DNA of 56,380 nt from Nostoc favosum CHAB5714 (GTDB lineage: Bacteria; Cyanobacteriota; Cyanobacteriia; Cyanobacteriales; Nostocaceae), in contig NZ_JAIVFQ010000044.1 in assembly GCF_020829495.1 (NCBI RefSeq), forward strand, positions 1 to 56,380, written 5' to 3'. Of the stretch, positions 1 through 8,235 are shown in pieces. The stretch's first letter is position 1; every line of letters begins with the position of its first letter. The position numbers and the translations under genes are program-made. The notes under the pieces were generated by a model. The model was not told the DNA's origin. It saw nothing but the letters and a program-made list of their open reading frames with translations, and ran no database searches.

Positions 1-300
1 AAAGCCTTTACCGTTAGTTTTAGTATTATTTATTACTTTTAACTAGAGTTACTTAAATCAAGTTTTATCGTCTTTTAAACTAAACCGTTTAGTTTGCACT
101 TGGTGACAGCTTCGCCAGCTCTACGCCATCACATAGATTCATCCCAAAACCCCTGGCTTTTGAGCAATTAAGTTTATACTAACCACTTGCAAAATTTTTT
201 GCATTCAAGAACAGTAAGTTAAGAATAAACTTAAGTCTCTCCATTGCTCATTGAAGTTGAATGTGGCATAAGACCCTTACCCAGTAAGCATTACAGCTTA
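1..300. other. Gene-free left edge
   Basis: I see no convincing gene here. It contains the palindromic repeat at 72-101 (listed separately) and, at about 103-135, a short GC-richer stretch with agct-TCGCC-agct symmetry that looks like a small dispersed repeat of the kind common in Nostoc-type genomes. The rest is AT-rich and lies downstream of the ribF-like gene, which ends at 301. Confidence 0.5.
72..101 (-). repeat. Palindromic repeat copy A (pairs with 52881-52909)
   Basis: The core AAACTAAAC-N-GTTTAGTTT is a 19-bp palindrome around one central base. Read on the minus strand, the flanks AAGTGC and AAAA extend it to a 29-bp sequence that recurs on the plus strand at 52881-52909 with a single mismatch at the palindrome centre. 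The flanks show the two copies are in inverted orientation about 52.8 kb apart. It may be a recombinase or transposon-end site, or a dispersed repeat. Confidence 0.6.
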
Positions 301-1347
301 TCAGCCTGCGAATTTCTCTAAATTAGTTGATCGCAACAATAGATATCTGGCTTTGGCACAGTCGGCTGTAATCTGTGCTTTGAGGGTTTCTAAGGAGGAG
401 AACTTTTGCTCTGGTCGTAAAAATTCTTCTAATTGTACTGTTAATGTCTTGTCACACAAATCGCCTAACCAGTCCAATAGGTGTACTTCTACAGATGGAT
501 AGGTATCATTGACTATTAAATGATGAGCAACATTCATAACTCCTACACCTATAGGCAAAAGGTGGTTAGATAAAGATGAAGCATCTACAGTCTCATTTAC
601 AATGAATACTCGCACCGCATATACACCATGCCGAGGTAGCAACTTGTTAGCTGTTAGTTGAATATTAGCAGGGGAAAAGCCGATGGTTCTATCCAACTGC
701 TGTGCTTTAACAACTTTTCCTGTGAAATTATAAGGATAGTTTAGTAGTACCTTAGCACGGTGGATGTCACCTTTAGCTAAGGCTTGGCGAATAGAGGAAC
801 TGCTAATACGCTCGCCTTGAAAAGAGTAATTAGGAACAATGACAACAGGAATATCAAATTTAGCTGCGATATCCTGTAAATCACTAGTAGTTCCGCTACG
901 GTGCTTTCCAAAGCGAAAGTCCTCTCCTACACTGATCATTTGAGCTTTTAGCTGTTGCACCAAAATCTTTTCTACAAAATCTTGCGGACTTAAAGCAGTT
1001 AATTCTTTATCAAAAGGTAATAATACTAGCTGTTCTATACCACAATTTTGTAGCTGTTGCACTTTCTCTTGTAAGGGTGTCAGTAAAGACCAAGGTTTTC
1101 CCGTAAAAAACTCTTGTGGATGCGGATTAAAAGTGACAACTGTAGGGTAAATATGTTCTTTAGCAAGCGATCGGCTTTTCTTTCCTAACTCCTGCGTTCT
1201 AATGTGATTCAAAATAGGTTGAATGACTTGTTGATGGCCACAATGCAGACCGTCAAACTTTCCAAGAGCAACAACAGTTGGTGTGTAAGCAGCAGAAGTA
1301 GAGTAAGTTACCCATACATTATTAGTAAAATTTGCTATTTTGTTCAT
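301..1347 (-). CDS. ribF: RibF-like FAD synthetase / riboflavin kinase
   Basis: Two-domain RibF-type protein of 348 residues, a normal length. The N-terminal FMN adenylyltransferase domain is complete by eye: GKFDGLHCGH near residue 28, TFNPHP near 72, VGEDFRFGKHRSG near 140 and the ISSSSIR motif near 182. It should convert FMN and ATP to FAD. The C-terminal riboflavin kinase half is less orthodox. The usual PTAN motif, whose Thr helps bind Mg-ATP, reads SPAN, and the NVGTRPT-like loop reads NVAHH. The late VEVHLLDW Glu and EQKFSSLETLKAQI are kept. It is last in the halogenase run, 166 bp after the FMN reductase. It may be a cluster-dedicated paralogue supplying FAD to the flavoenzymes; a housekeeping ribF that happens to flank the cluster is the alternative. 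Confidence 0.85.
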   Translation of the reverse strand: MNKIANFTNNVWVTYSTSAAYTPTVVALGKFDGLHCGHQQVIQPILNHIRTQELGKKSRSLAKEHIYPTVVTFNPHPQEFFTGKPWSLLTPLQEKVQQLQNCGIEQLVLLPFDKELTALSPQDFVEKILVQQLKAQMISVGEDFRFGKHRSGTTSDLQDIAAKFDIPVVIVPNYSFQGERISSSSIRQALAKGDIHRAKVLLNYPYNFTGKVVKAQQLDRTIGFSPANIQLTANKLLPRHGVYAVRVFIVNETVDASSLSNHLLPIGVGVMNVAHHLIVNDTYPSVEVHLLDWLGDLCDKTLTVQLEEFLRPEQKFSSLETLKAQITADCAKARYLLLRSTNLEKFAG

Positions 1348-1449
1348 GACTACATATTATTTTTTCTGAATGTACCATAAAACTGATATTTAATTTTTGA
1401 ACTTTTAGGGGCGGGTTTACCAATATCATCATTAGCAATTAATCATATT

Positions 1450-1495
1450 GGCAGAGGGAAAATAAATTCTTTACTTCTGCCTCCTGCCCTCTGCC
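1450..1495. repeat. Small foldback repeat (GGCAGAGGG / CCCTCTGCC)
   Basis: A 9-bp perfect inverted repeat with a pyrimidine-rich loop carrying further ctgcc units lies between the FMN reductase and the ribF-like gene. Similar ggcagagg/cctctgcc units occur near 31504-31686, so this is a dispersed cyanobacterial repeat. On the minus strand there is no clear T-tract after it, so a terminator role is uncertain. Confidence 0.5.
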
Positions 1496-1513
1496 TTTTT
1501 CTGGTCAAGAAAA

Positions 1514-2062
1514 CTACACTGCTACCAATTGCTTGTGCGTCAAAGTATTAACAAGTTCTTGAATAGAAGCTTTTAATCTCTGCTCAATATCGCTATCTAA
1601 TTGGATTTCTTTCTGCTCATTGAACTGAATTTGTGAACTGACGACGTAAACTCCCTTGAGAATGTGAGTAGCTCCCATTGCTGAGAACAGAGGCTTAATC
1701 GCATAGTCAATTGACAGCAAGTGATTGATTGATCCACCTGTAACAATTGGCAGGATAGTTTTACCACCAAAAGCATACTGAGGCATTAAATCTAGCAAAG
1801 CTTTTAGTATTCCTGTGTAGGAGGAATTGTAAACAGGTGTAGAAATAATTACTGCCTCTGCTTGCCCAACGAGAAGCTGTAGTTTCTTCACCTCTGGACT
1901 CTCAAAGTTTCCGTAAATCAAATCCTCTGGGGGGAGATCGCGTACTGTAATAGATGCTATTTCAATTTTATGTTTGGTACAAAGTTTTTGAGCATAGTTT
2001 AATATTGCAGCAGAGCGAGAAGTAAGAGAAGAATTACCAGAAATTGTAACGATTTTGTACAT
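1514..2062 (-). CDS. NADPH-dependent FMN reductase (SsuE-like)
   Basis: A flavodoxin-fold reductase of 182 residues, the usual SsuE length. Visible marks are the N-terminal SGNSSLTSRS phosphate-binding loop, TPVYNSSYTGILKALLDL near residue 76, and the TGGSINHLLSIDYAIKPLFSAMGA block that is almost diagnostic of SsuE-type reductases. It would use NAD(P)H to make free reduced flavin. Two-component tryptophan halogenases need exactly such a partner, and the halogenase gene lies directly upstream (177 bp gap), so this is the probable reductase component for that enzyme. The start is supported by AGGAG about 8-12 bases upstream of the ATG. Confidence 0.88.
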   Translation of the reverse strand: MYKIVTISGNSSLTSRSAAILNYAQKLCTKHKIEIASITVRDLPPEDLIYGNFESPEVKKLQLLVGQAEAVIISTPVYNSSYTGILKALLDLMPQYAFGGKTILPIVTGGSINHLLSIDYAIKPLFSAMGATHILKGVYVVSSQIQFNEQKEIQLDSDIEQRLKASIQELVNTLTHKQLVAV

Positions 2063-2239
2063 GGTTTAAATCTCCTGAGATGATTAGTACTAATTCTCTA
2101 AAATACATTGCATTTGATTCGAGCCTTATAGATTCTCTGATGTCGATGGAACACCGAGAGAGGCTCTATGAAATGACCGAGCATTTCACAGAGCAGCATG
2201 ATTAACATGTAATGTTAGACCATAAAGAGCTTAATACAC

Positions 2240-3871
2240 TTAAGTCGTAACCAAAGAGCGAACTAAGTCATTTTCGCTAAGATACTCAGACTGTTCTTGA
2301 GACTTGATCACGTAAGTTAAGTATTCATATTGAGATGGCAATGTAGCACTAAGGTAATCTGTTCTTTCCTTAATTGCATCAAATGTTGCTATGGCTTTTT
2401 GGTCTTCAATATGATTCAAAACAGGTAAATTGTTTTCAGGTAGGTAATTTAGCCCTAACAACATTACAGAATAGGAATAAGACTCAAAACCGTGATAGTT
2501 CGGATTGATGCTCTTGCTGTTTGGTAGTCTACTCTTCCACAATCTCAATCTTTCTTGCAGTTCTTCAGAAATTACGATGTCGCGCTTGCTTGCCTTCCAG
2601 AACTCTGTGTCTGCTCTATTACTAGCACAATAATGAAGTGTCAAGAAGTCTCGAACACCATCTATGCAATTAGCAACAGTTTTGTTGTAGTTTTTAATTA
2701 CATCCTCATTAAAGGAAGTGTCTGGTAAGTTGTTGACCAACTCTTCAATACCATGCTGAATAAAGAATATGCCGGTAGACTCTAGTGGTTCAACAAAACC
2801 ACTAGAAAGACCAATAGCTACACAGTTCTTCACCCATGAGTTCCTGTTTCTACCAATTCTCATCTTGATATGTGAGGCTCTGCAATCATTGACAGCTTCT
2901 CCCAAGTGCTGTCTAAATTCAGTTTCCGCCTCTTCTTTAGAGATAAACGCACTTGAGTAAACATACCCTGTCCCAACTCTTCCATACAGAGGTATGTTCC
3001 AGACCCAACCAGATGAGAGCGCAGTTGCTGTTGTATAAGGATTGATTCCATTTTTCTTGATATCAGTGGGTATTTGCATAGCGATCGCACTATCGCACAG
3101 TAGCGACTCCGAGAAGGAAATGAATGGTTCACCAAGAGCTTTATTGATTAATAAACCACGAAAGCCAGTACAATCTATAAACAAATCACCTTTAATAGTC
3201 CCATGTTCTTTGGTTTTGACATAATCTATACTGCCATCTTCGCCTAAATGAACGTCAACTACGTCATCAACAATCTGTCTTACACCTCTCTGCTTCCCAT
3301 AATCTTTTAAGAATCTTGCAAGTAAGTTGGCATCAAAATGATAGGCGTAAGGGTACTGAGCTTTTAAATCAGCCAAGACATTTTTCTGAGTGGTAATCTC
3401 TTGAGTAAACAAATCTTGAGCTTTATTGTCAAAAACTTCTCCGTTAAAATGTTTGGGAGAGCGCTTCAGATCGCATAACAAAGGAATCATAAAGCAGGAA
3501 TAATCAAATGGTGTTTCATGTCTCTTTGTTTTTAGCCACCATTCGGAGATATCAAAACCATCTACCGTTTCATATCTTTGAAAAGGATGGTAAAAGTATT
3601 GTCCTTGAGAGTTCCAGTTGACAAACTTAATTGCCATTTTATAAGTAGCATTGCATTTTGGCATCCATTCGTGTTCTTGCAAACCGAGAAAATCAAAGAA
3701 CAGCTTAATGGTGCTGAAGGTCGCTTCACCAACTCCAACTGTTGTGATGTTAGATGACTCAATTAAGGTAATCTGAACATTTTTGTCCAAAGCCTTGCTC
3801 AAATATGCTGCGGTCATCCAACCAGCAGAACCACCACCAACGATTACAATGTTCTTTATATTCTGTGCCAT
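2240..3871 (-). CDS. Flavin-dependent tryptophan halogenase (PrnA/RebH-like)
   Basis: Starting at the ATG at 3871, behind AGGAG, the product has 543 residues, close to PrnA (538) and RebH rather than the shorter 5-halogenase PyrH. Marks in order: FAD-binding GGGSAGWM near residue 12, GVGEAT near 46, a Lys at about 78 in NATYK, aligned with the catalytic Lys79 of PrnA, GWVWNIP (the WxWxIP halogenase motif), and LEST within VEPLESTGI holding the Glu that pairs with the catalytic Lys. It should halogenate free tryptophan (Cl or Br) using FADH2 and HOX. By length and overall likeness a 7-halogenase is the first guess, but regiochemistry cannot be read from sequence. A longer reading frame to 3952 adds 27 residues with no family match. 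Confidence 0.93.
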   Translation of the reverse strand: MAQNIKNIVIVGGGSAGWMTAAYLSKALDKNVQITLIESSNITTVGVGEATFSTIKLFFDFLGLQEHEWMPKCNATYKMAIKFVNWNSQGQYFYHPFQRYETVDGFDISEWWLKTKRHETPFDYSCFMIPLLCDLKRSPKHFNGEVFDNKAQDLFTQEITTQKNVLADLKAQYPYAYHFDANLLARFLKDYGKQRGVRQIVDDVVDVHLGEDGSIDYVKTKEHGTIKGDLFIDCTGFRGLLINKALGEPFISFSESLLCDSAIAMQIPTDIKKNGINPYTTATALSSGWVWNIPLYGRVGTGYVYSSAFISKEEAETEFRQHLGEAVNDCRASHIKMRIGRNRNSWVKNCVAIGLSSGFVEPLESTGIFFIQHGIEELVNNLPDTSFNEDVIKNYNKTVANCIDGVRDFLTLHYCASNRADTEFWKASKRDIVISEELQERLRLWKSRLPNSKSINPNYHGFESYSYSVMLLGLNYLPENNLPVLNHIEDQKAIATFDAIKERTDYLSATLPSQYEYLTYVIKSQEQSEYLSENDLVRSLVTT

Positions 3872-3998
3872 GAGAATATTGCTCCTAAAGGTTTCATGAA
3901 GTATTTTGTCAAACGAGAAAAAAGTCAAAGAAATCAACCAATATAAATTCAAACGCAGTGAATTTTACGTTTGTAAAGTATGTAGATACTTTTTGTAC

Positions 3999-5096
3999 CT
4001 AATGCAGAATTCGGATTAACTGTTCTAACTTCATCCAGGCTTCTCCACTTTGTAGGATGTCTTTAGCAAGAGCCACCCTTTTTGCATAGAAGTTAATTTC
4101 ATCTGTGGAAGCGATCGCCTCGCCAACCTGTAAAGCTAGCGCTGCGTTCAAAGCCACAACATCTTGCTGCGCCTGAGTGCCTTTTCCTTGAAGTACAGCT
4201 TTGATAATTTCAGCATTTTCCTTGGCATTTCCACCTGCTAACTGAGCAGTTGCAGCAGGTTGTAATCCCAAATCTTGAGGATTCAAAGTTACCTGATGTA
4301 GTTGTTTGTCTGCCAACACAACCATGTCAGTCAAATCTGCTAGTCCTGCCTCATCCAGTTTTTCACGTCCATGAAGAACGATCGCTCGGCGAGTGCCTAG
4401 TTGATTTAATGCCTCAGCGATTGTGTTCATTAAGTTAGGATTATAAACTCCGATAACTTGCCCTGTAAGTGGTAAAGGATTGAGTAAAGGGCCTAATAGG
4501 TTAAAGACAGTACGGATTTTCAACGTTTTACGCAGAGGTGACACCACCTTGAAAGCAGGATGCCATGTTGGTGCAAATAAAAACGTTATCCCAACTTCGT
4601 CAAGTGCTGCGATTACCCGATCGCTGCTGGTATAGAGATTCAGACCCAGCTTTTCTAGGACATCCGCCGATCCAGCTTGACTAGATGCTGAACGATTGCC
4701 ATGCTTGGCAACTTTGATTCCTGCGGCTGCAACCACGAAAGCTACAGCTGTAGAAATATTGAAAGTTGAGGCTCCATCTCCACCAGTTCCACAAGTGTCA
4801 ATCAAAGGATAGGAGTTGATAGCATCACTGGTTCCTAATTGTAATGACTGCTGTCGCAAAACTTGCGATAGACCAACCAACTCTTCAGGAGCTACTCCCT
4901 TGGCTTGAATTGCTGCCAAAATTGCTCCTGATTGTGCTACAGGGATGGCTTCTGTTAACCAACCTTGCATCAGATTTTTGGCTTGGAGTACAGAAAGCGA
5001 CTGACGGTCTAGCAGTTGTTGCAGTAAGGTAGACCAATCTTCAGAATTAGAAGTTAATGCATTGTCTGCATTTACTGTAGGAATTGCAGCTATCAT
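3999..5096 (-). CDS. trpD: Anthranilate phosphoribosyltransferase
   Basis: Converts anthranilate and PRPP to phosphoribosyl-anthranilate. The GTGGDGASTFNIST PRPP/Mg loop (near residue 105 of the product) and KHGNRSASSQAGSADVLE are intact, and the length of about 365 residues is normal. I prefer the ATG at 5096; a TTG five codons upstream (5111) is possible. It sits between trpB (50 bp upstream) and the tryptophan halogenase, so tryptophan supply and halogenation are interleaved on one strand. Because its neighbours are secondary-metabolism genes, this is probably a second, cluster-specific trpD. Confidence 0.93.
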   Translation of the reverse strand: MIAAIPTVNADNALTSNSEDWSTLLQQLLDRQSLSVLQAKNLMQGWLTEAIPVAQSGAILAAIQAKGVAPEELVGLSQVLRQQSLQLGTSDAINSYPLIDTCGTGGDGASTFNISTAVAFVVAAAGIKVAKHGNRSASSQAGSADVLEKLGLNLYTSSDRVIAALDEVGITFLFAPTWHPAFKVVSPLRKTLKIRTVFNLLGPLLNPLPLTGQVIGVYNPNLMNTIAEALNQLGTRRAIVLHGREKLDEAGLADLTDMVVLADKQLHQVTLNPQDLGLQPAATAQLAGGNAKENAEIIKAVLQGKGTQAQQDVVALNAALALQVGEAIASTDEINFYAKRVALAKDILQSGEAWMKLEQLIRILH

Positions 5097-5146
5097 CTCA
5101 AATTTTCCCAAATTTTTACAACAGAGTTAATTTGAACGTGACCTAA

Positions 5147-6391
5147 TTAGATAGCATTCAAGAACTGAATAACGGTATGCACATCTTTGTCTCCTCGTCC
5201 AGAGCAACTGAGGATAATTCGTGGACTTCCTTCTATTTCAGGGCAAAGAGTTTCTAGGTAAGCGATCGCATGGGCAGTTTCTAGAGCCGGAATTATTCCC
5301 TCTAACCGCGAAAGACGCTGGAATGCCTGTAAAGCCTCTTGATCGGTGATGCTGTGGTATTCAACACGACCAATGTCCTTCAAATAACTATGCTCAGGCC
5401 CCACACCAGGATAATCTAGTCCAGCGCTAATCGAATGTGCCTCAATTATCTGACCCTCGTCATCTTGTAGCAAATAGCTCATTGCACCATGCAAAACGCC
5501 AACTCGTCCGCGAGTGAGAGTAGCAGCATGTTTTTGGGAGTTAACGCCTTGACCTGCTGCTTCTACTCCAATCAGTCGCACACTTGGTTCATCAACAAAC
5601 TCGTGGAAAAGTCCGATGGCATTGGAACCGCCTCCTACACAAGCCAGGAGAATATCTGGTAGTCCTCCCCATTTCTCTTGACACTGAGTGCGAGTTTCCT
5701 GTCCAATCACAGCCTGAAAGTCACGCACCATCATCGGATAAGGATGAGGCCCAGCAACAGAACCGAGAATGTAATGAGTAGTTTCGACATTAGTTACCCA
5801 ATCTCGGATTGCTTCGGAAGTAGCATCTTTTAAAGTTCCTGTTCCTGCTTCTACAGGACGAACTTCTGCCCCCATCAACTTCATCCGAAACACATTTAGA
5901 GCTTGCCGCTCCATATCATGGATACCCATATAGATTACGCAGTCTAAACCAAAGCGAGCGCAAACTGTGGCTGTAGCAACTCCATGCTGACCTGCACCTG
6001 TCTCTGCAATAATTCGTTTTTTGCCCATTCGTTTTGCTAATAACACCTGAGCTAGAGCGTTATTAATTTTGTGAGCGCCTGTATGGTTTAAATCTTCACG
6101 TTTGAGGTAGATTTGTGGCCCTGTGCCATCACGTTTGGCATAATGAGCAGTTAAACGTTCAGCAAAGTAAAGAGGGCTGGGTCGTCCTACATAGTCCTGC
6201 ATGAGGTTTTGCAACTCACATTCGAAAGTAGGAACTGTACGATAGTGCTGGTAAGCTCTCTCTAGCTCACTGAGTGCTGACATTAAAGTTTCAGGAACGT
6301 ACTGGCCTCCAAAACGTCCAAATCGACCCAACATATCAGGTTGTTTGCTTGCTCTGGGATCGAGAGCATAAATATCTTTTGTGATGACCAC
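5147..6391 (-). CDS. trpB: Tryptophan synthase beta chain
   Basis: PLP enzyme joining indole and serine to tryptophan. The 414-residue product carries GRFGGQYVPETLM near the N-terminus, the Schiff-base Lys in HTGAHKINNAL (near residue 101), ETGAGQHGVA, and the phosphate-binding GGGSNAIG. The start is a GTG with AAGGGG about 8 bases upstream. It begins 16 bp after trpA stops, the classical trpA/trpB pairing in reversed order. As well as making tryptophan it could recycle halogenated indoles into halogenated tryptophans, but that is speculation. Confidence 0.95.
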   Translation of the reverse strand: MVITKDIYALDPRASKQPDMLGRFGRFGGQYVPETLMSALSELERAYQHYRTVPTFECELQNLMQDYVGRPSPLYFAERLTAHYAKRDGTGPQIYLKREDLNHTGAHKINNALAQVLLAKRMGKKRIIAETGAGQHGVATATVCARFGLDCVIYMGIHDMERQALNVFRMKLMGAEVRPVEAGTGTLKDATSEAIRDWVTNVETTHYILGSVAGPHPYPMMVRDFQAVIGQETRTQCQEKWGGLPDILLACVGGGSNAIGLFHEFVDEPSVRLIGVEAAGQGVNSQKHAATLTRGRVGVLHGAMSYLLQDDEGQIIEAHSISAGLDYPGVGPEHSYLKDIGRVEYHSITDQEALQAFQRLSRLEGIIPALETAHAIAYLETLCPEIEGSPRIILSCSGRGDKDVHTVIQFLNAI

Positions 6392-6407
6392 GATGAAATC
6401 CCCTTGA

Positions 6408-7220
6408 TTAGTTATTTGATGCAGTAATTGCTGCTTTCAGACTTCGACAAAGTTTTTCAACTGCCAACAGTTTTTGAGTTGCTGTCCCATCAGCCAAACA
6501 TTTCACAAAGGCACTACCCACGATCACAGCATTTGCGCCCCAATCCATCACCTGACGAGCTTGTTCAGGTCTAGAAATACCAAAGCCAACAGCAATAGGT
6601 TTATCAGTGACACTATGCAAATCTGTGAGTAAATCTTTAACATGTAGTTGGAGTTGGGAGCGTACGCCTGTGACACCAGTGACACTGACTAAGTAAACGA
6701 ATCCCTGAGACTGACGAGCGATCGCTTCAATACGTTCAACTGAGCTAGTAGGAGCTACCAATAAAATCACTTCAATACCATATTTGGTGGCTAGCTGTAA
6801 TAAATTTTCTGCTTCCTCCAATGGTAAATCAGGTACTACCAAACCAGCGATCCCTGCTTGAGCTATTTGTTGCAAGAACTGCTCAACACCTCGGTTCAAA
6901 ATGGGGTTGTAGTAAGTAAATAAGATTAAAGGTGTTTTGAGGCTGGGACTAACAGTCCGAACCATTTCCAGAACTTGATCTAAGCGAATGCCCCGTTGCA
7001 GAGCGCGGGTTGCTGCTGCTTGAATTACAGGCCCATCTGCCAAAGGATCTGAGTAGGGAACACCCAACTCAATCAGATCGGCACCGTGACGATCCAAAAC
7101 CCGTAAAGCTTCTGCTGTTATTTCTAAATCTGGATCGCCAGCCGTGAGAAAGGGAATTAAGGCGCACTGATTGCGATTCCGTAAAGTCTCGAAGCAATGA
7201 GAAATAGAGGTTGTCCTCAT
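6408..7220 (-). CDS. trpA: Tryptophan synthase alpha chain
   Basis: Cleaves indole-3-glycerol phosphate to indole for TrpB. The 270-residue length is normal. The catalytic Glu lies in LIELGVPYSDPLADGP near residue 50 and the catalytic Asp is in the same PYSDPLADG segment. The later VTGVTG, GFGIS and NAVIVGSAFV segments form the phosphate site. It is translationally close to trpB. Upstream it is cut off from trpEG by about 1 kb of transposase relics, so it may now depend on a different promoter from the upstream half of the cluster. Confidence 0.95.
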   Translation of the reverse strand: MRTTSISHCFETLRNRNQCALIPFLTAGDPDLEITAEALRVLDRHGADLIELGVPYSDPLADGPVIQAAATRALQRGIRLDQVLEMVRTVSPSLKTPLILFTYYNPILNRGVEQFLQQIAQAGIAGLVVPDLPLEEAENLLQLATKYGIEVILLVAPTSSVERIEAIARQSQGFVYLVSVTGVTGVRSQLQLHVKDLLTDLHSVTDKPIAVGFGISRPEQARQVMDWGANAVIVGSAFVKCLADGTATQKLLAVEKLCRSLKAAITASNN

Positions 7221-7272
7221 AGTTTGTATAACAAAGTAAGTGAATGGCTAGTAGTCTACCAAAGCAACTTTG

Positions 7273-7905
7273 CTAGGTAAGATTCGGATATAAACGCTGC
7301 ATTTTTCGGCGAGCATCTTTGGTTTGAAAAGCCCAATAGACACTGGACTTTTGTTGATTACGTTGTTTTTCCCAAGCGGCAATCTCAGAAGTTAATGTTT
7401 CTGCATTAGGAATACGCCGTTCTAAACATTGGCGAGATAAAACAGATAATTCAATTTCTACTTGATTCAACCAAGAAGCGTGTTTAGGAGTATAGTGAAA
7501 CTCTAACTTTTGAATAATTCAACGTGCTTCTTGTGGTGGGAAAACTTCATATAATGCACTTGGAGTATGAATATTAAGATTATCAACTACTAAACGGATT
7601 ACATCAGCCTCTCGGTAATAAACATCTACTAAATCTTTCATTTGTTTAGCGAAATCGGCTTTAGTTCGACGTTCTGTAACTTCGATATGTCGCCACCCTG
7701 CTAAAGGTTGAAAACAAGCAAATAAATTTACTGTACCGTTGCGTTTGTATTCAAAATCATAACGTTCAGGCTGCTCCGGCTCTGGTGGCAAAGGAAGTCT
7801 TACTTCTTCTACTAATTGGTAGGGACGTACCCTTCGGGAAGCTTCGCAACATCAAAGCAGACTACAGGGCGTTTAGGATCATAAGGCTCATTGTATAAAT
7901 CCAGT
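7273..7905 (-). pseudogene. IS630-family transposase, broken
   Basis: The C-terminal two thirds of an IS630-type DDE transposase. Reading from about 7905 downward one sees DVLDLYNEPYDPKRPVVCFD, then after an interruption PPEPEQPERYDFEYKRNGT, VVDNLNIH (a DDE-type acidic motif), and NQVEIELSVLSRQ. There are two lesions. A small insertion at about 7820-7852, carrying a tacccttcgggaagcttcgc repeat, brings in a stop. One in-frame TGA at about 7520 separates the two longest segments, which otherwise share a frame. The N-terminal half is missing and is replaced by another transposase fragment. Confidence 0.85.
7820..7852. repeat. Small dispersed repeat inside the transposase relic
   Basis: A short GC-rich segment with imperfect dyad symmetry (acccttcgggaagct) interrupts the conserved VVCFD region of the IS630 relic and introduces a stop codon. 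Its size and symmetry match the small dispersed repeats described in Nostoc genomes. It is probably one of the mutations that silenced the element. Confidence 0.5.
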
Positions 7906-8202
7906 ACATCTTGCCAGCACGTCTAGCCCGTATGTACTGTAAGGTAAGCTGTATTTTAGTACGCCAGTTGCGTAGTAATGTTTACCAAAATGTGTGCAAC
8001 TGGAATTGGTACATTCTTTACTCTTGCCTGCCACAAATACTGCACCATCCATTGTTTGAACGGTTTTACGCATGTGTCTTGGTCTGCGTAGCGCTAATTC
8101 TGCCCCACAATGCACACACTCGATGAGCGAACATTCTAAAATTATTCGTTTAGTATGACTGAATTTTCGTTGTGGGCGATGGCGAGGCGATTTTACTATC
8201 AC
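7906..8202 (-). pseudogene. Fragment of a second, zinc-ribbon transposase-like protein
   Basis: About 100 codons start at an ATG at 8202 and contain two Cys pairs (CVHCGAEL and CTNSSC followed by H), suggesting a zinc ribbon. The frame runs straight into the IS630 relic at about 7905 and then stops. The reading YGLDVLA just before the junction looks like a domain cut in the middle. I take it as the N-terminal end of a different transposase into which, or next to which, the IS630 element recombined. The family is not identified with certainty. Confidence 0.5.
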
Positions 8203-8235
8203 TAATTTTTTACTGCTGGTAGCTGCAATATCACC

